This document shows, piece by piece, positions 8,234 through 18,776 of a DNA stretch of 21,151 nucleotides; the first letter of the stretch is position 1, and each line of letters starts with the position of its first letter. Source of the DNA: Methanobacterium sp. (GTDB taxonomy: Archaea; Methanobacteriota; Methanobacteria; Methanobacteriales; Methanobacteriaceae); assembly GCA_020855015.1 (NCBI GenBank), contig JAHKLP010000122.1, positions 1 through 21,151 of the forward strand. Reading direction: 5' to 3'. Both the position numbers and the translations under genes were made by a program. The notes beneath the pieces were generated by a model. That model searched no databases and was not told where the DNA came from. It worked only from the letters and a program-made list of their open reading frames with translations.

Positions 8234-9271
8234 TTAATCAGCTCCTATGGGTAACTGAGATGCTTTAACTGTGATATGAATAACACCATCATCTAAAGAT
8301 GGTGGATCCAATAAGAATCTGGCAATGTAATAACCAGCCACACCAAATGGGCATGTCTGGTAACAGATGCTGCAGCGGAGACATTTTTCAGTATCTCTCT
8401 CAACCACATCTTCTTCTTTATTATAAGTTATGGCTCCTGATGGACATTCATTGACACATAACTGGCATCTATTACATTTCTCATCATCCCAGGTTACAAT
8501 ACGTAGTTTCAGACGGTCAGTTACTTTCTGGAAAATATCCAATATTATATCATCGTCTGACAGTATAGATCTGGCACGATCTACCATAACATCTATATTT
8601 AAATCAAATTTATAAACCTCATCATCTGATAAATGACTTATATCCTCTCTTTTATCCTCTATGCTCTCTTCAAGAGAGTTGACTATGATTTTAATAATAT
8701 CTTTTTGTTCCTGAACATGGGCAATGTAGATTCCCTTTATTGCTCCTTTTACCGGGCAACTATCCAGGCAGTTCCCACAGGCAATACATTTGGATTGGTC
8801 AATGATAATTTTGTTATCTTCTTCAGTAATAGCACCTTCCACCTGACAGGCCTTTAAGCACTTTTTACAACGAATACAAAGATAATCATCAATAACAAAC
8901 ATCCTTTCGGTTGGTAAGATGGTGAAATCTTCACGAATAAGATGGTTTTCACCACAAGTAATTGTTTTAGGGTCAGTTGGGCAAACCTCTGCACAGAACC
9001 CGCAGCGAATACAACCACGGTTATTTATTACCGGATAAGTCTGTCCTTCTTCCTCAGCATTGTCCTCACTTCGAATAAGTTTTATAGCATTAGGGGCTGG
9101 GCAAGCAGCAGTACACGCACCACAAGCTATACAATACTCTGGGAAAACTTGAGGAAAATCACGGAAACGTTCAGGTGTTTCCACGATTTCAGGGTTAGTT
9201 TTAGCTATAGCGAAACTTTCAGCCCATGATTTCCGGGCAAATTCGTAAAGATACCAGATTACTGATGACAT
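8234..9271 (-). CDS. ehaP: EhaP: polyferredoxin with six [4Fe-4S] motifs
   Basis: The 345-residue protein has six four-cysteine motifs beginning at residue 47, the number reported for the 6[4Fe-4S] polyferredoxin of the eha operon. The third motif ends in CQ rather than CP. Four motifs lie in the first half; then comes an acidic, helical linker (about 185-257) and two further motifs near the C-terminus. A short aromatic N-terminal segment (SSVIWYLYEFARKSW) may dock it on the membrane complex. Start: ATG at 9271 is chosen because GTTGAT, one base off GGTGAT, lies four bases upstream; ATG at 9277 and TTG at 9280 are alternatives. It comes 64 bases after ehaO, the widest gap within the operon. 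It is expected to pass electrons between the hydrogenase module and EhaQ or soluble ferredoxin. Confidence 0.93.
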   Translation of the reverse strand: MSSVIWYLYEFARKSWAESFAIAKTNPEIVETPERFRDFPQVFPEYCIACGACTAACPAPNAIKLIRSEDNAEEEGQTYPVINNRGCIRCGFCAEVCPTDPKTITCGENHLIREDFTILPTERMFVIDDYLCIRCKKCLKACQVEGAITEEDNKIIIDQSKCIACGNCLDSCPVKGAIKGIYIAHVQEQKDIIKIIVNSLEESIEDKREDISHLSDDEVYKFDLNIDVMVDRARSILSDDDIILDIFQKVTDRLKLRIVTWDDEKCNRCQLCVNECPSGAITYNKEEDVVERDTEKCLRCSICYQTCPFGVAGYYIARFLLDPPSLDDGVIHITVKASQLPIGAD

Positions 9272-9335
9272 AGGCATCAACTTTTTTTGAGAAATATATT
9301 TTTTAATCTATTTGGTCAGTCTATTAAATTAACTA

Positions 9336-10468
9336 TTACTGGAGATATTTCACTTTATGAAGCCCATCGAACTCCGTTTTTTCTCCTTTTTCATTAAGAA
9401 TTATCACTCTTTCAGTACAGGCCACGCAAGGATCTACACTGGCATAAGTGGCCACTGCATCGGCAACTGTTGCCACATCCTGTAACATGTACTTACCACA
9501 AACATCAATGTTCATGATACTGGGAGTTCTAATGGAGATATTTTGTATGAGGTTTCCGTTGGTCTCAGCCATGTAAGCAACTTCACCCCGTGGTGCTTCA
9601 TTTCTCCAATCTGCATATCCAGCAGGGATTTTTATTTTTTTACGCACATCTCCCGGGGGTATGTTCTCTATGACCTGTTTAATGATTTTAATGGATTCTG
9701 AGATTTCATCAAAACGGTTCATAGTCCGGGCATAGTTGTCTCCTTCTTTTCTCCATATAACTTTCCAGTCAAATTCATCCTTATAGGTATGATGGTCTTC
9801 ACGAACATCATGTTTCAGACCAGAACCTCTTCCAATGGGCCCAACAGCACGGCCTTTAATGGCATCTTTCTTGCTCATTTTGCCCACATCTTTTGATCTG
9901 AGTCCTAAAAGTGGACCTTCTTCGAACATCTCAACGTATTTATCGTATTCTGCTTCTAAATTGGTAATGATTTGATAGATGCTGTTAAGGTGTTTTTCCT
10001 CAGCATCCATTCTAACTCCACCCACAACATTCCAGCCCATATTCACCCGGTTACCTGTTAATAACTCAATGGCATCCATAACCGGCTCTCTGAGGTGTAA
10101 CATGTACATGAACAATGTTTCATGCTCAATAGCCTTAAAGTAAGTTGAGTTAGCAATAAAGTGACTTTGTATTCGGTCCAGTTCATTGGTTAAAGATCTT
10201 AAATATTGTGCTCTTAAAGGAACTCTTTCCCCTGCGATTTTCTCAAAGGTCTCTGCGAAGGTCTGGGTGTGAATATATGAGCATATCCCACATACTCTCT
10301 CAGAGAGAAATATACCTTTCTGCCATGTTTTACCCTTCATCACCCTTTCTATCCCGCGATGAACATATCCGAAATCAATTTCTGCACTAATAACCTTTTC
10401 TCCCTGTGTTTTAAGCTTCAGACGTACTGGTTCCTTTAATCCGGGATGTATAGGTCCTATTGGAAGTA

Positions 10469-10472
<4 letters not shown>
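9336..10472 (-). CDS. ehaO: EhaO: [NiFe] hydrogenase large subunit
   Basis: This is the catalytic subunit of a group 4 energy-converting hydrogenase, homologous to EchE and NuoD. The N-terminal nickel motif is RVCGICSYIH with Cys61 and Cys64, and the C-terminal one is DPCVACTER with Cys349 and Cys352, so all four metal-binding cysteines are present. About 23 residues follow the C-terminal motif. The frame is open further upstream, but the real start is ATG at 10472: it overlaps the ehaN stop as ATGA and has GGGAGG eight bases upstream, giving 378 residues beginning MILPIGPIHPG, typical for the family. The enzyme oxidises H2 and, with the membrane arm, drives reduction of low-potential ferredoxin. 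It is translationally coupled to the small subunit. Confidence 0.96.
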
Positions 10473-11354
<882 letters not shown>

Positions 11355-11358
<4 letters not shown>

Positions 11359-11678
11359 AGGATCACCGTCCTGATTATCCAGATAATACCTGCAATAATA
11401 ATGCCTATAAATGTTTCACTCCTACCGTAACCGGGTCTCATACCCAGTACCACTGACAGTAAAAACACACCAATGGTTATGGTGATATATGGTTCTATGA
11501 AAGGGACTAATCCACTATTAATTGCCATAAACCAGCCAATTACTGCAGATATAAGGGCTAGTACATCGATATTTCCAAGGGCGTAAGGAGCATTATATTT
11601 TTTGTAACTTAGCACTAATCCCAGGATGGATCCCAGTACAAAGGAAAGTATGTAAAGGAGATAAATTGTTTCACTCAT
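11355..11678 (-). CDS. ehaL: EhaL: small membrane subunit of Eha
   Basis: The 107-residue protein has about three to four hydrophobic segments (near 5-24, 38-55, 60-80 and 88-105) and a conserved-looking GMRPGYGRSE loop. It matches the eha-specific small membrane protein expected at this place. The ATG at 11678 follows GGTGAT by three bases, ten bases after ehaK. It presumably packs into the membrane arm; no individual function is known. The C-terminal codons double as the ribosome binding site of ehaM. Confidence 0.85.
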
Positions 11679-11688
11679 TAAATCACCA

Positions 11689-11949
11689 TTAAACGGGACG
11701 ATAAAGGTATATGAAAGATGCTATGAAAGCTAAAAGGGCCAAAATCATCCCCCAGTTTTCAACACTCTCAGATATATGGATTGTTTTTTTCTTATAAAGG
11801 AGATATGTAACTATCATTAATATGAAAACCGCCAGGGTTAGGGGTAAAACTATGATCCGCTGCAATATAACAGCCAATCCACTGGCTAGAACGGCTCCAA
11901 ATGCTGCTAGGGTCATGAAGAATAATGTGTCTTTTTCTTGAATTTCCAT
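11689..11949 (-). CDS. ehaK: EhaK: small membrane subunit of Eha
   Basis: The 86-residue protein has three predicted membrane helices (about 9-29, 33-50 and 64-83) separated by short basic or acidic loops. It is assigned by order in the operon; no motif gives a function. The ATG at 11949 has AGGAG eight bases upstream in the 18-base gap after ehaJ. Confidence 0.83.
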   Translation of the reverse strand: MEIQEKDTLFFMTLAAFGAVLASGLAVILQRIIVLPLTLAVFILMIVTYLLYKKKTIHISESVENWGMILALLAFIASFIYLYRPV

Positions 11950-11967
11950 TTTTTTATTCTCCTCATA

Positions 11968-12825
11968 TCATAGTAGAAGTATCAGGGAACCTACCACTCC
12001 AATTATTGCAAAACTAACCTGCATCATAATGGAATGATTTGGGTTTAAGATAGGTGTTGTGGCATTGATAAAAGCCACTATTGTTGATAAAGTAACCATT
12101 CCTAAGAGGTATAATAGTGGATTTAGACCTCCAATAAAAACTGTTAAAAACACCCACAAAAGCATATACCATGCTATTGACTCTGACATCATCAGATAAC
12201 CCCTGAGTAATCCGAAGTGCTCAGTTTCGTAACCGGAGATAATATCTTTACCTTTAGTTATAGCGAAAGGGGAATAAGGGGCTTTTGATAGTATTAGAAC
12301 GAAAAACATGGCTGCTGCCAGGGGTATGCTATATATTAATGGGCCGTTAGCAGTTTGGAAACTGATAATTTGAGATAGGTCCATGGTTCCAGTTTTGAAG
12401 TAGATAATGATCAGCACTGCAAATAGAGGAACCTCAGCTGCTGCTGAGAAAACCGCTCGCACACAGCTTAATTTACCATAAGGTGAGCCAGATGATGAAC
12501 CTGCATTGTGTTCCACAATCTTGTGTAGAGCGTAAATAGCAAAGATCAGTAACAGGGATCCCTGGGTAACAGGACCAACAATAACCGCAGAAACCCATAT
12601 CACACATAACATGGCAGTTATAGCGATGTAAAATGGCATAGCTGCAGTTTTAGGGAACGATGATTCTTTAACGAAGAATTTAAAGGTATGAAGGAGGTGT
12701 TGAATGACAGGGGGGCCTGGTCGCATTTGTATTCTGGCCATTATTTTCCTCTGCAATCCGAAAAGGACACTTCCCACCAGAAACGCGATGAGAACGTTCA
12801 ACAGAATGTTTGCCATAAGATTCAA
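11968..12825 (-). CDS. ehaJ: EhaJ: NuoH/EchB-like membrane subunit
   Basis: This is the membrane subunit that anchors the hydrogenase module, homologous to complex I NuoH. Typical landmarks are QRKIMARIQMRPGPP after the first helix, the GSSSGSPYGKLSCVRAVFSAAAEVPL segment, and APYSPFAITKGKDIISGYETEHFG, which corresponds to the glutamate-rich cytoplasmic loop of NuoH near the quinone/ion-coupling site. About eight helices are visible. The start is uncertain: GGTGAT at 12830-12835 is followed four bases later by TTG (12825), my choice; a GTG inside the binding site (12834) and an ATG at 12816 are in frame. The sequence GTAATCGGTGA in front is repeated in front of ehaI. Confidence 0.93.
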   Translation of the reverse strand: MNLMANILLNVLIAFLVGSVLFGLQRKIMARIQMRPGPPVIQHLLHTFKFFVKESSFPKTAAMPFYIAITAMLCVIWVSAVIVGPVTQGSLLLIFAIYALHKIVEHNAGSSSGSPYGKLSCVRAVFSAAAEVPLFAVLIIIYFKTGTMDLSQIISFQTANGPLIYSIPLAAAMFFVLILSKAPYSPFAITKGKDIISGYETEHFGLLRGYLMMSESIAWYMLLWVFLTVFIGGLNPLLYLLGMVTLSTIVAFINATTPILNPNHSIMMQVSFAIIGVVGSLILLL

Positions 12826-12864
12826 TATGATCACCGATTACTTAGTCAATTTTTTTTTTAATGG

Positions 12865-13080
12865 TTAATATCCGATAAATGGTTCTCTGGTTTTATCTTC
12901 TTCGGCTTCCTTAGGACCTTTTTTCATTACTATTAATCCAAAGGAGAGTATTCCTGAAGGTATGAATATAATGGAAATACCATAAACGACCCAGTTGGCC
13001 GGGTTAAACAGGAGGCCATAGGCTATTGCTGCTACTGAGATGATGAATATTAAATAACTTGATATCTGTAATTTATCCAT
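12865..13080 (-). CDS. ehaI: EhaI: small membrane subunit of Eha
   Basis: The 71-residue protein has two hydrophobic helices (about 8-24 and 31-51) and a charged C-terminal tail rich in lysine and glutamate that should face the cytoplasm. It is assigned by order. The ATG at 13080 is preferred over an in-frame GTG at 13089, because that GTG is part of the GGTGA ribosome binding site five bases before the ATG. Confidence 0.82.
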   Translation of the reverse strand: MDKLQISSYLIFIISVAAIAYGLLFNPANWVVYGISIIFIPSGILSFGLIVMKKGPKEAEEDKTREPFIGY

Positions 13081-13133
13081 TATTTTCACCGATTACCCTT
13101 TTTCTTTAAATTTCACTGTATTAATTCATAACA

Positions 13134-13811
13134 TTAGAATGGTTTATTAATGATTAGAAGTATTTCAATCACTCTCACAATTACCAGGAGTGAACTCAGG
13201 TGTATAATTAGAAGGAATGGGGAACCGGGAGTTCGAAACATCTCTGCCTTGGTTGCGTAGAATGGCGCCACTCCAGTTTCACCAGCCACTCCAATGAATA
13301 AAAGGAGTGAACCGAATAGCATCATGAAAGTGGTGGGGATATTCACAATTTCCAGTAGACTGATGGTTCCAGCTGATGCCAGGATCATTGCTGCCCCTCC
13401 AAATAATGGTAAAACTGCTATCATGGCCACCAAACCATACTGGAAAGCAGCATCCAATACATCCACCTGTTTAACTGCGGCAACAATACCTATGTTAACT
13501 ATACCAATAAGGCACACAAATAATATGAAGTTGAAGAGGTCTCCGGTTATCATTGCTCCTGCAGTTGCCAGACCACATACTATTGCCAGGAATCTTCTTA
13601 TCTTGAATTCTTTCTGATCAACTTTTACTTCTTTGTCTTTTAAAGTCCCGAAATCAGCTTCAACCTGGGTTTCAGTCTTGCTTATGGCGATGATGGTGGT
13701 AAAGGCCAGTGTACTGGCAAACATGAAAAGGTTAAGAGGAGCCAGATATAGGACAATATCTCCCAGGGGAATGTATCCCAATAATTGTTGGCCCAGTATC
13801 GTGATATCCAT
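13134..13811 (-). CDS. ehaH: EhaH: Mrp/Nuo antiporter-like membrane subunit
   Basis: The 225-residue protein has about six membrane helices and resembles a shortened proton-translocating NuoL/M/N or MrpD subunit: TGDLFNFILFVCL and GETGVAPFYATKAEMFRTPGSPF fall where those families have conserved helix residues, and the lysine in YATKAE is a candidate proton-pathway residue. Among the small Eha membrane proteins this is the best candidate for ion translocation. The ATG at 13811 has AGGAG seven bases upstream, 24 bases after ehaG. Homology to the antiporter family is established for EhaH; residue roles are inferred. Confidence 0.9.
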   Translation of the reverse strand: MDITILGQQLLGYIPLGDIVLYLAPLNLFMFASTLAFTTIIAISKTETQVEADFGTLKDKEVKVDQKEFKIRRFLAIVCGLATAGAMITGDLFNFILFVCLIGIVNIGIVAAVKQVDVLDAAFQYGLVAMIAVLPLFGGAAMILASAGTISLLEIVNIPTTFMMLFGSLLLFIGVAGETGVAPFYATKAEMFRTPGSPFLLIIHLSSLLVIVRVIEILLIINKPF

Positions 13812-13835
13812 TTTTTTTCTCCTAAATATTTATTT

Positions 13836-14512
<677 letters not shown>

Positions 14513-14516
<4 letters not shown>

Positions 14517-14998
14517 TCTTCTTCCCTCCTTCTCATGGTGAAGTTTAAGGCTACCCATGATGCCACTACAAAGGCCATCATCAGAATGCTGGACTCGAGT
14601 ATGGTGTCAAATCCTCTGGAATAATATAATATTTCATCTATTAAGCCACCAGGGGATGAATAAATGGATGTGCCGTAATAGGGGGTGGTGTTGCTTACAC
14701 CTATTGCAATGGGGGACATGTAACTGGTTACCATTCCTGCTTTCTCTGAGAATTGAGGATACTGGGATCTGACGATTCCCGGTTCTTTAAGAGGGATACC
14801 ACCACGATCGTAAGGGGCAAGGGGGTCCTTTTCACTTACCTGCAGTTGAGGTTCTGGCCGTGGATATAATTGATGATCATTAAGTGCCATGGGCACAATA
14901 AAACCTGCCAGTAACAATATTCCAAGAATAACTGAGTAAAACCTTGGGATCCTCTTAGGAGTGGCCAGAGAATTCCAGAGTCTGCCTATTCTACTCAT
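14513..14998 (-). CDS. ehaF: EhaF: membrane subunit with large outside loop
   Basis: The 161-residue protein has one helix near 20-40 and another near 133-153, separated by about 90 hydrophilic residues rich in Pro, Ser and Tyr. With a basic N-terminus and a RRREEE C-terminus inside, this loop should lie outside the membrane, unusual among the compact Eha subunits. The ATG at 14998 overlaps the ehaE stop as ATGA; the ribosome binding site is weak (GTGGGGG), so translation is probably coupled to ehaE. Confidence 0.86.
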
Positions 14999-15255
14999 AA
15001 TTCTGCCCCCACTTCTTCTAATCTAACAATAGCCCTAAGCAGGATCATTGTAATGATTGCGGTTGCTGCAATGTAAGTAAGCAAAGCAATGGTGTGATTA
15101 TAGGTTAAAAATATAAGTGAAACACCAACTGCAGCTACTTCTGTGTTTAAAGTTCTTACTATTGGGTCTTTAACTCCAGGGCCTATGGCAGTTCCAAGGC
15201 TGCCCAGTATGGTGAGTGCCACACCAGTATAAAACCATATGTAAACATCAAGCAA
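14995..15255 (-). CDS. ehaE: EhaE: small membrane subunit, TTG start
   Basis: An ATG at 15300 would give 101 residues with a very basic head and a 53-base overlap with ehaD. A TTG at 15255 is much better placed: a perfect AGGAGG lies nine bases upstream and the overlap with ehaD shrinks to eight bases. The resulting 86-residue protein starts MLDVYIWFYTG and has about three membrane helices. It is assigned by order in the operon. Confidence 0.84.
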   Translation of the reverse strand: MLDVYIWFYTGVALTILGSLGTAIGPGVKDPIVRTLNTEVAAVGVSLIFLTYNHTIALLTYIAATAIITMILLRAIVRLEEVGAEL

Positions 15256-15532
15256 GGTTCCCTTCCTCCTGGGATTCTTGGTTTTTCTTTCTAACCTCAT
15301 TAATCTTTATAATTCCTATAAGCAAGATCAGTATGGAAATAGGGTCAAAAATGGCTGCAGCCATAGCCACATCCAAGTATTTGGCGGCCACAATCATTCC
15401 AATGAATCCTCCCTGGAGAAGTGCAAACATAATTACTTTATCCAGTGGCTTTGCCAGGGCAATGATCCCTACAGCACCAATTAGAGTTAGTGCTGCGGAT
15501 ACAGTGGTTAAATTAATAAAATCCAGGTACAT
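15248..15532 (-). CDS. ehaD: EhaD: small membrane subunit of Eha
   Basis: The 94-residue protein has three hydrophobic helices (about 7-25, 32-50, 55-75) and a charged C-terminal tail, the topology of MrpC/NuoK-type small subunits, though similarity is only general. The ATG at 15532 has GGTGA five bases upstream, formed by the last codons of ehaC, so ehaC and ehaD abut. Assigned by order. Confidence 0.84.
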   Translation of the reverse strand: MYLDFINLTTVSAALTLIGAVGIIALAKPLDKVIMFALLQGGFIGMIVAAKYLDVAMAAAIFDPISILILLIGIIKINEVRKKNQESQEEGNLA

Positions 15533-15781
15533 TTATTTCACCATGATCTCTTCTTTCACCCTTCCTAGAGAGTAAGCAATGGCATTAGAGCTTAGTGTTG
15601 ATGTTACGAAGAATGTAATGGCAATAATTGCTCCGAAGGGTGTTTGAATATATAAACCAATAATCGCCGACATGCTAAAGCCGATAACGTTAAGGCAAAG
15701 AAGTCTTTCCTCACGATTCTGAGCTAAAAGCGTGCGCAGTGCCATTATGATTACTATTATGCCTAATATCTCAATTAACAT
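15533..15781 (-). CDS. ehaC: EhaC: small membrane subunit of Eha
   Basis: The 82-residue protein has a first helix, a short arginine/glutamate loop (LAQNREERLL) and two more helices; the tail is basic. The ATG at 15781 has AGGTG seven bases upstream, ten bases after ehaB. Assigned by order within the operon; no individual function known. Confidence 0.84.
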   Translation of the reverse strand: MLIEILGIIVIIMALRTLLAQNREERLLCLNVIGFSMSAIIGLYIQTPFGAIIAITFFVTSTLSSNAIAYSLGRVKEEIMVK

Positions 15782-15791
15782 GATCTAGCAC

Positions 15792-16287
15792 CTATGATAT
15801 CTTGGTGTATCTCCCCATTTTTTGAGCCAGTTTTCCCAGAAGACGGGAAGCACCGGTCTGGTAAAGTCCTTGGATGGTGAGAATAGCCAGAACCATCCCC
15901 ACAATGAAGAATTCAGGTTTAAAACCTATAAATGAAGTTAAATAGATAATTGCAGTAATGCTGAGGGCGCCAGTGGTACCGGCATATCCCGGGTCGGCGC
16001 ATAATCTGTTTCCAAAGTATACTAAAACAGCAGCTATTAATCCCCCTTCAGGTGTTCCTATGGTGAAGCAGGCAATTGAGGCAAGTAAAGTTCCAGCTGA
16101 GGCATCAGGAGAACATACTATGTTACCTTGGAAGAATCCTCCTGCAAGATTTCCTCCTCTTTTTTGGATGGATCGGCCAATAATTTCAGCTCCTTTCACT
16201 CCCGGTGACTCTGGAAGACCCATCCATGTGTCGATTAGAACAAAGTTAAACCAGGATATAATGGCTGCTAATATAATGCCTAATATT

Positions 16288-16295
<8 letters not shown>
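15792..16295 (-). CDS. ehaB: EhaB: membrane subunit of Eha
   Basis: The 167-residue protein has an N-terminal helix, a glycine-rich middle with small hydrophobic segments and two clear C-terminal helices before a basic tail. It matches the eha membrane protein expected after ehaA. The ATG at 16295 is preceded by GGAGG at six bases and overlaps the end of ehaA by eight bases. No catalytic or metal motif is evident despite three cysteines. Confidence 0.85.
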
Positions 16296-16598
<303 letters not shown>

Positions 16599-16605
16599 CT
16601 TTTTG

Positions 16606-16622
16606 TATATAAATGTTTTCAC
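16606..16622 (-). promoter_or_regulatory. eha operon promoter (BRE plus TATA)
   Basis: On the minus strand GTGAAAAC (BRE-like purine stretch, 16615-16622) precedes TTTATATA (16606-16613). With normal archaeal spacing of about 25 bases from TATA centre, transcription should start around 16584, three or so bases before the ehaA ATG. The box is the best in the gap. Confidence 0.6.
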
Positions 16623-16922
16623 TTTAGGGTCATTTTTGCAGGATTTCCAATTAATAAAGCAGCAATCTATTGGTGGCAGTATTAATTGATTGTAATCCAA
16701 TTTATTCCGTGAATATGCTTTATTTGAATATTATAAAGCCTTACAAGATAAAAAATTTACACTGTTTACTATGGTATCTTTTGGATTGGAATGTTTTAAA
16801 TCTTTCGCTTAAATCTTTTAACATCCTTCTTTTAGAAGTTAAGAATAGCTTCACTGAATTGGTCAATGGATTCAAATTAAAAACAATAATTATTCCCCTA
16901 TTTAAGCTGCAACATAATTTTT

Positions 16923-16930
16923 AAAAAAAA
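16923..16930 (-). terminator. oligo-T tract after glycosyltransferase gene
   Basis: A run of eight T on the minus strand, about 130 bases after the stop codon of the glycosyltransferase, within TTAAATTTTTTTTAA. It is a plausible archaeal terminator, though distant from the gene. Confidence 0.3.
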
Positions 16931-17057
16931 TTTAACATGTTTCTTTGGATAACTCTTTTTTGAATATAAATCTTTTAACAGATTTCTTGAGAACATTCTA
17001 TGATGGAGTTATTCATTCTCAGGTGATTCATCTACTTCCTTGGTGTTATTTTCGTTA

Positions 17058-18776
17058 TTAGATCTTCTGGTATATCGCCACAACACCAAATGTTTTAATT
17101 ATACGGTAACCCTTAATCTCAGGATGGTTTTTCCTGGTGGCATCAATGTAGTAATCGGCATCAATTTTTTTAAGATAATCTTCAAATTTATCATCATAAT
17201 TATTGTATAATCTGGGAAAACCAGCCCTAATCTCTTTTTTAAGATACCAATTCACAGCATTCGGATAATCTGAACATATAACTTTATCATTATATTCAGG
17301 GTCATAACTCTTAATCCACTGACAAGAATGATCAATATCAATGGTGAAAGTCTTTTGAGGCGCATGACCAATAAAAGTCACTGTGGAGCATGATAATAAG
17401 AATAAAGCTAACAATAAACAAATTAAACCCGATTTGACATTAACGAACTTAAGCCTAGGTTTAAGCAGGTTAATTGATTCTCTTAAACCCAGAACAATAA
17501 AGTATGCAACTGTGGGGGCCATGGTAATGAAGTATCTGTCCACCTTCAAAGGTAAAGTACTTTGGAATATTAAGTACGCACCAAACCAGGATAAAAACAT
17601 TAGATCCATTTTAAGATTATCCTGGACAGATTCAGACTTTTTCCTGATTACAATCCAGTATATGGCATATAAGAATGCTACCAGTGCAATTTCTCCCAAA
17701 ACAAATAATTGATAAACGAAACTAGCCACCAAAATGACAAATAGGGATGCAATGAAGCCGATCTTTATTAATTTACCACTATTTAGGTTTACTTTCGTTT
17801 CTGAGGAAAAAATCCGGTAAATATAAAAAATAAGACCCAACAAAACAATAAAAACTATGAAATAGGATATTAATGAGGGTAATCCTTGTGAAGGATTCAT
17901 TATCTGCTGATAATATCCCTGAAACGGACCAACAGAGATGTAATTCAATAAATTCTGGATATAATAAAAAACATTAGTGTTATGTGCAACATCATTTGCA
18001 CCGGTGAATGATGAAGATGCTATTGAAGCAAAAAGACTGATCACAGAACCTGCAGTTTTTAACCTGGTAAAAAAATAGGCCAAAATAGCAATTAAAACTC
18101 CGAACTCTATAATAATGCCAATAATTATCTTTTTCAGGTTCTCCAATCTTTTAATTTCTTCATAGTTCATTAAGATGTAGAGGAACATGGGAAGAATTAT
18201 AAGGCCCGATGTATACCTAACCAGGAATGCCATCACCAGGGCAGGCAGAATAAAATATAAATATCGAGAATCCCTTTTTAATCCCATAACCAGGAATAAA
18301 ATGCTCATAATTGAAAATGAGATTCCAGGGATGTCAGTACATCCACTAACAGCCCATGAAAGCACAACCGGGAATGAGATAAATATTATGCTACCTGATA
18401 AACTTTGAATTGGGCTAAAACGTTCCTTAAAAAGGAAGTAAAGTGCGATGACCCCTAATATGAATATAATTCCACTTACAATGAAAATAGCATTAATAGA
18501 AATGTATCCTATTCTAAAAAGGATGGATGTTAAAAATGGGAGCAGGGGAGAAAGATAGATTATGGTGTTACTATTCTCAGCACCCATGCCTGCAAAAATC
18601 AGTGCATTATTCAGATAGTTATAGACATCCCAGTAGGGAACTCCTATCCTCATCTGAACACTAAGTAAATAAGAAAACATCCCCAGGGTAATTAAGATTA
18701 ATATAAAAAGAGGATTAAAGCATATCCTTTTCAACTTTTCAAGACCCATCTTCTTCTGGTTATTTTTTCTGTCCAA
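17058..18776 (-). CDS. GT39/PMT-type integral membrane glycosyltransferase
   Basis: The 572-residue protein has about eleven to twelve membrane helices and a soluble C-terminal part of some 100 residues. After the first helix comes GVPYWDVYNYL with Asp50, the place of the acidic catalytic residue in the first outside loop of dolichyl-phosphate-sugar dependent GT-C enzymes (PMT, ArnT families). LKVDRYFITMAP in a later loop also recurs in this group. It likely moves a sugar from a lipid-phosphate carrier to a protein or lipid on the outer face; substrate unknown. The start is a TTG at 18776 with GGTGAT three bases upstream; another TTG at 18779 and an ATG at 18746 are alternatives. It lies 153 bases after the DUF1616-type gene, with no clear terminator between, so they may form a surface-glycan unit. 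Confidence 0.82.
   Translation of the reverse strand: MDRKNNQKKMGLEKLKRICFNPLFILILITLGMFSYLLSVQMRIGVPYWDVYNYLNNALIFAGMGAENSNTIIYLSPLLPFLTSILFRIGYISINAIFIVSGIIFILGVIALYFLFKERFSPIQSLSGSIIFISFPVVLSWAVSGCTDIPGISFSIMSILFLVMGLKRDSRYLYFILPALVMAFLVRYTSGLIILPMFLYILMNYEEIKRLENLKKIIIGIIIEFGVLIAILAYFFTRLKTAGSVISLFASIASSSFTGANDVAHNTNVFYYIQNLLNYISVGPFQGYYQQIMNPSQGLPSLISYFIVFIVLLGLIFYIYRIFSSETKVNLNSGKLIKIGFIASLFVILVASFVYQLFVLGEIALVAFLYAIYWIVIRKKSESVQDNLKMDLMFLSWFGAYLIFQSTLPLKVDRYFITMAPTVAYFIVLGLRESINLLKPRLKFVNVKSGLICLLLALFLLSCSTVTFIGHAPQKTFTIDIDHSCQWIKSYDPEYNDKVICSDYPNAVNWYLKKEIRAGFPRLYNNYDDKFEDYLKKIDADYYIDATRKNHPEIKGYRIIKTFGVVAIYQKI

Noticed and set aside
16670..16924. Plus-strand 84-codon frame in the gap before eha
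   Set aside because: GTG start without good ribosome binding site, AT-driven leucine/asparagine composition, no recognisable motif. All other genes run on the minus strand.
16989..17020. Inverted repeat GAGAA...TTCTC after the glycosyltransferase gene
   Set aside because: Only five pairs with a long loop and no T tract directly behind; too weak for a terminator.
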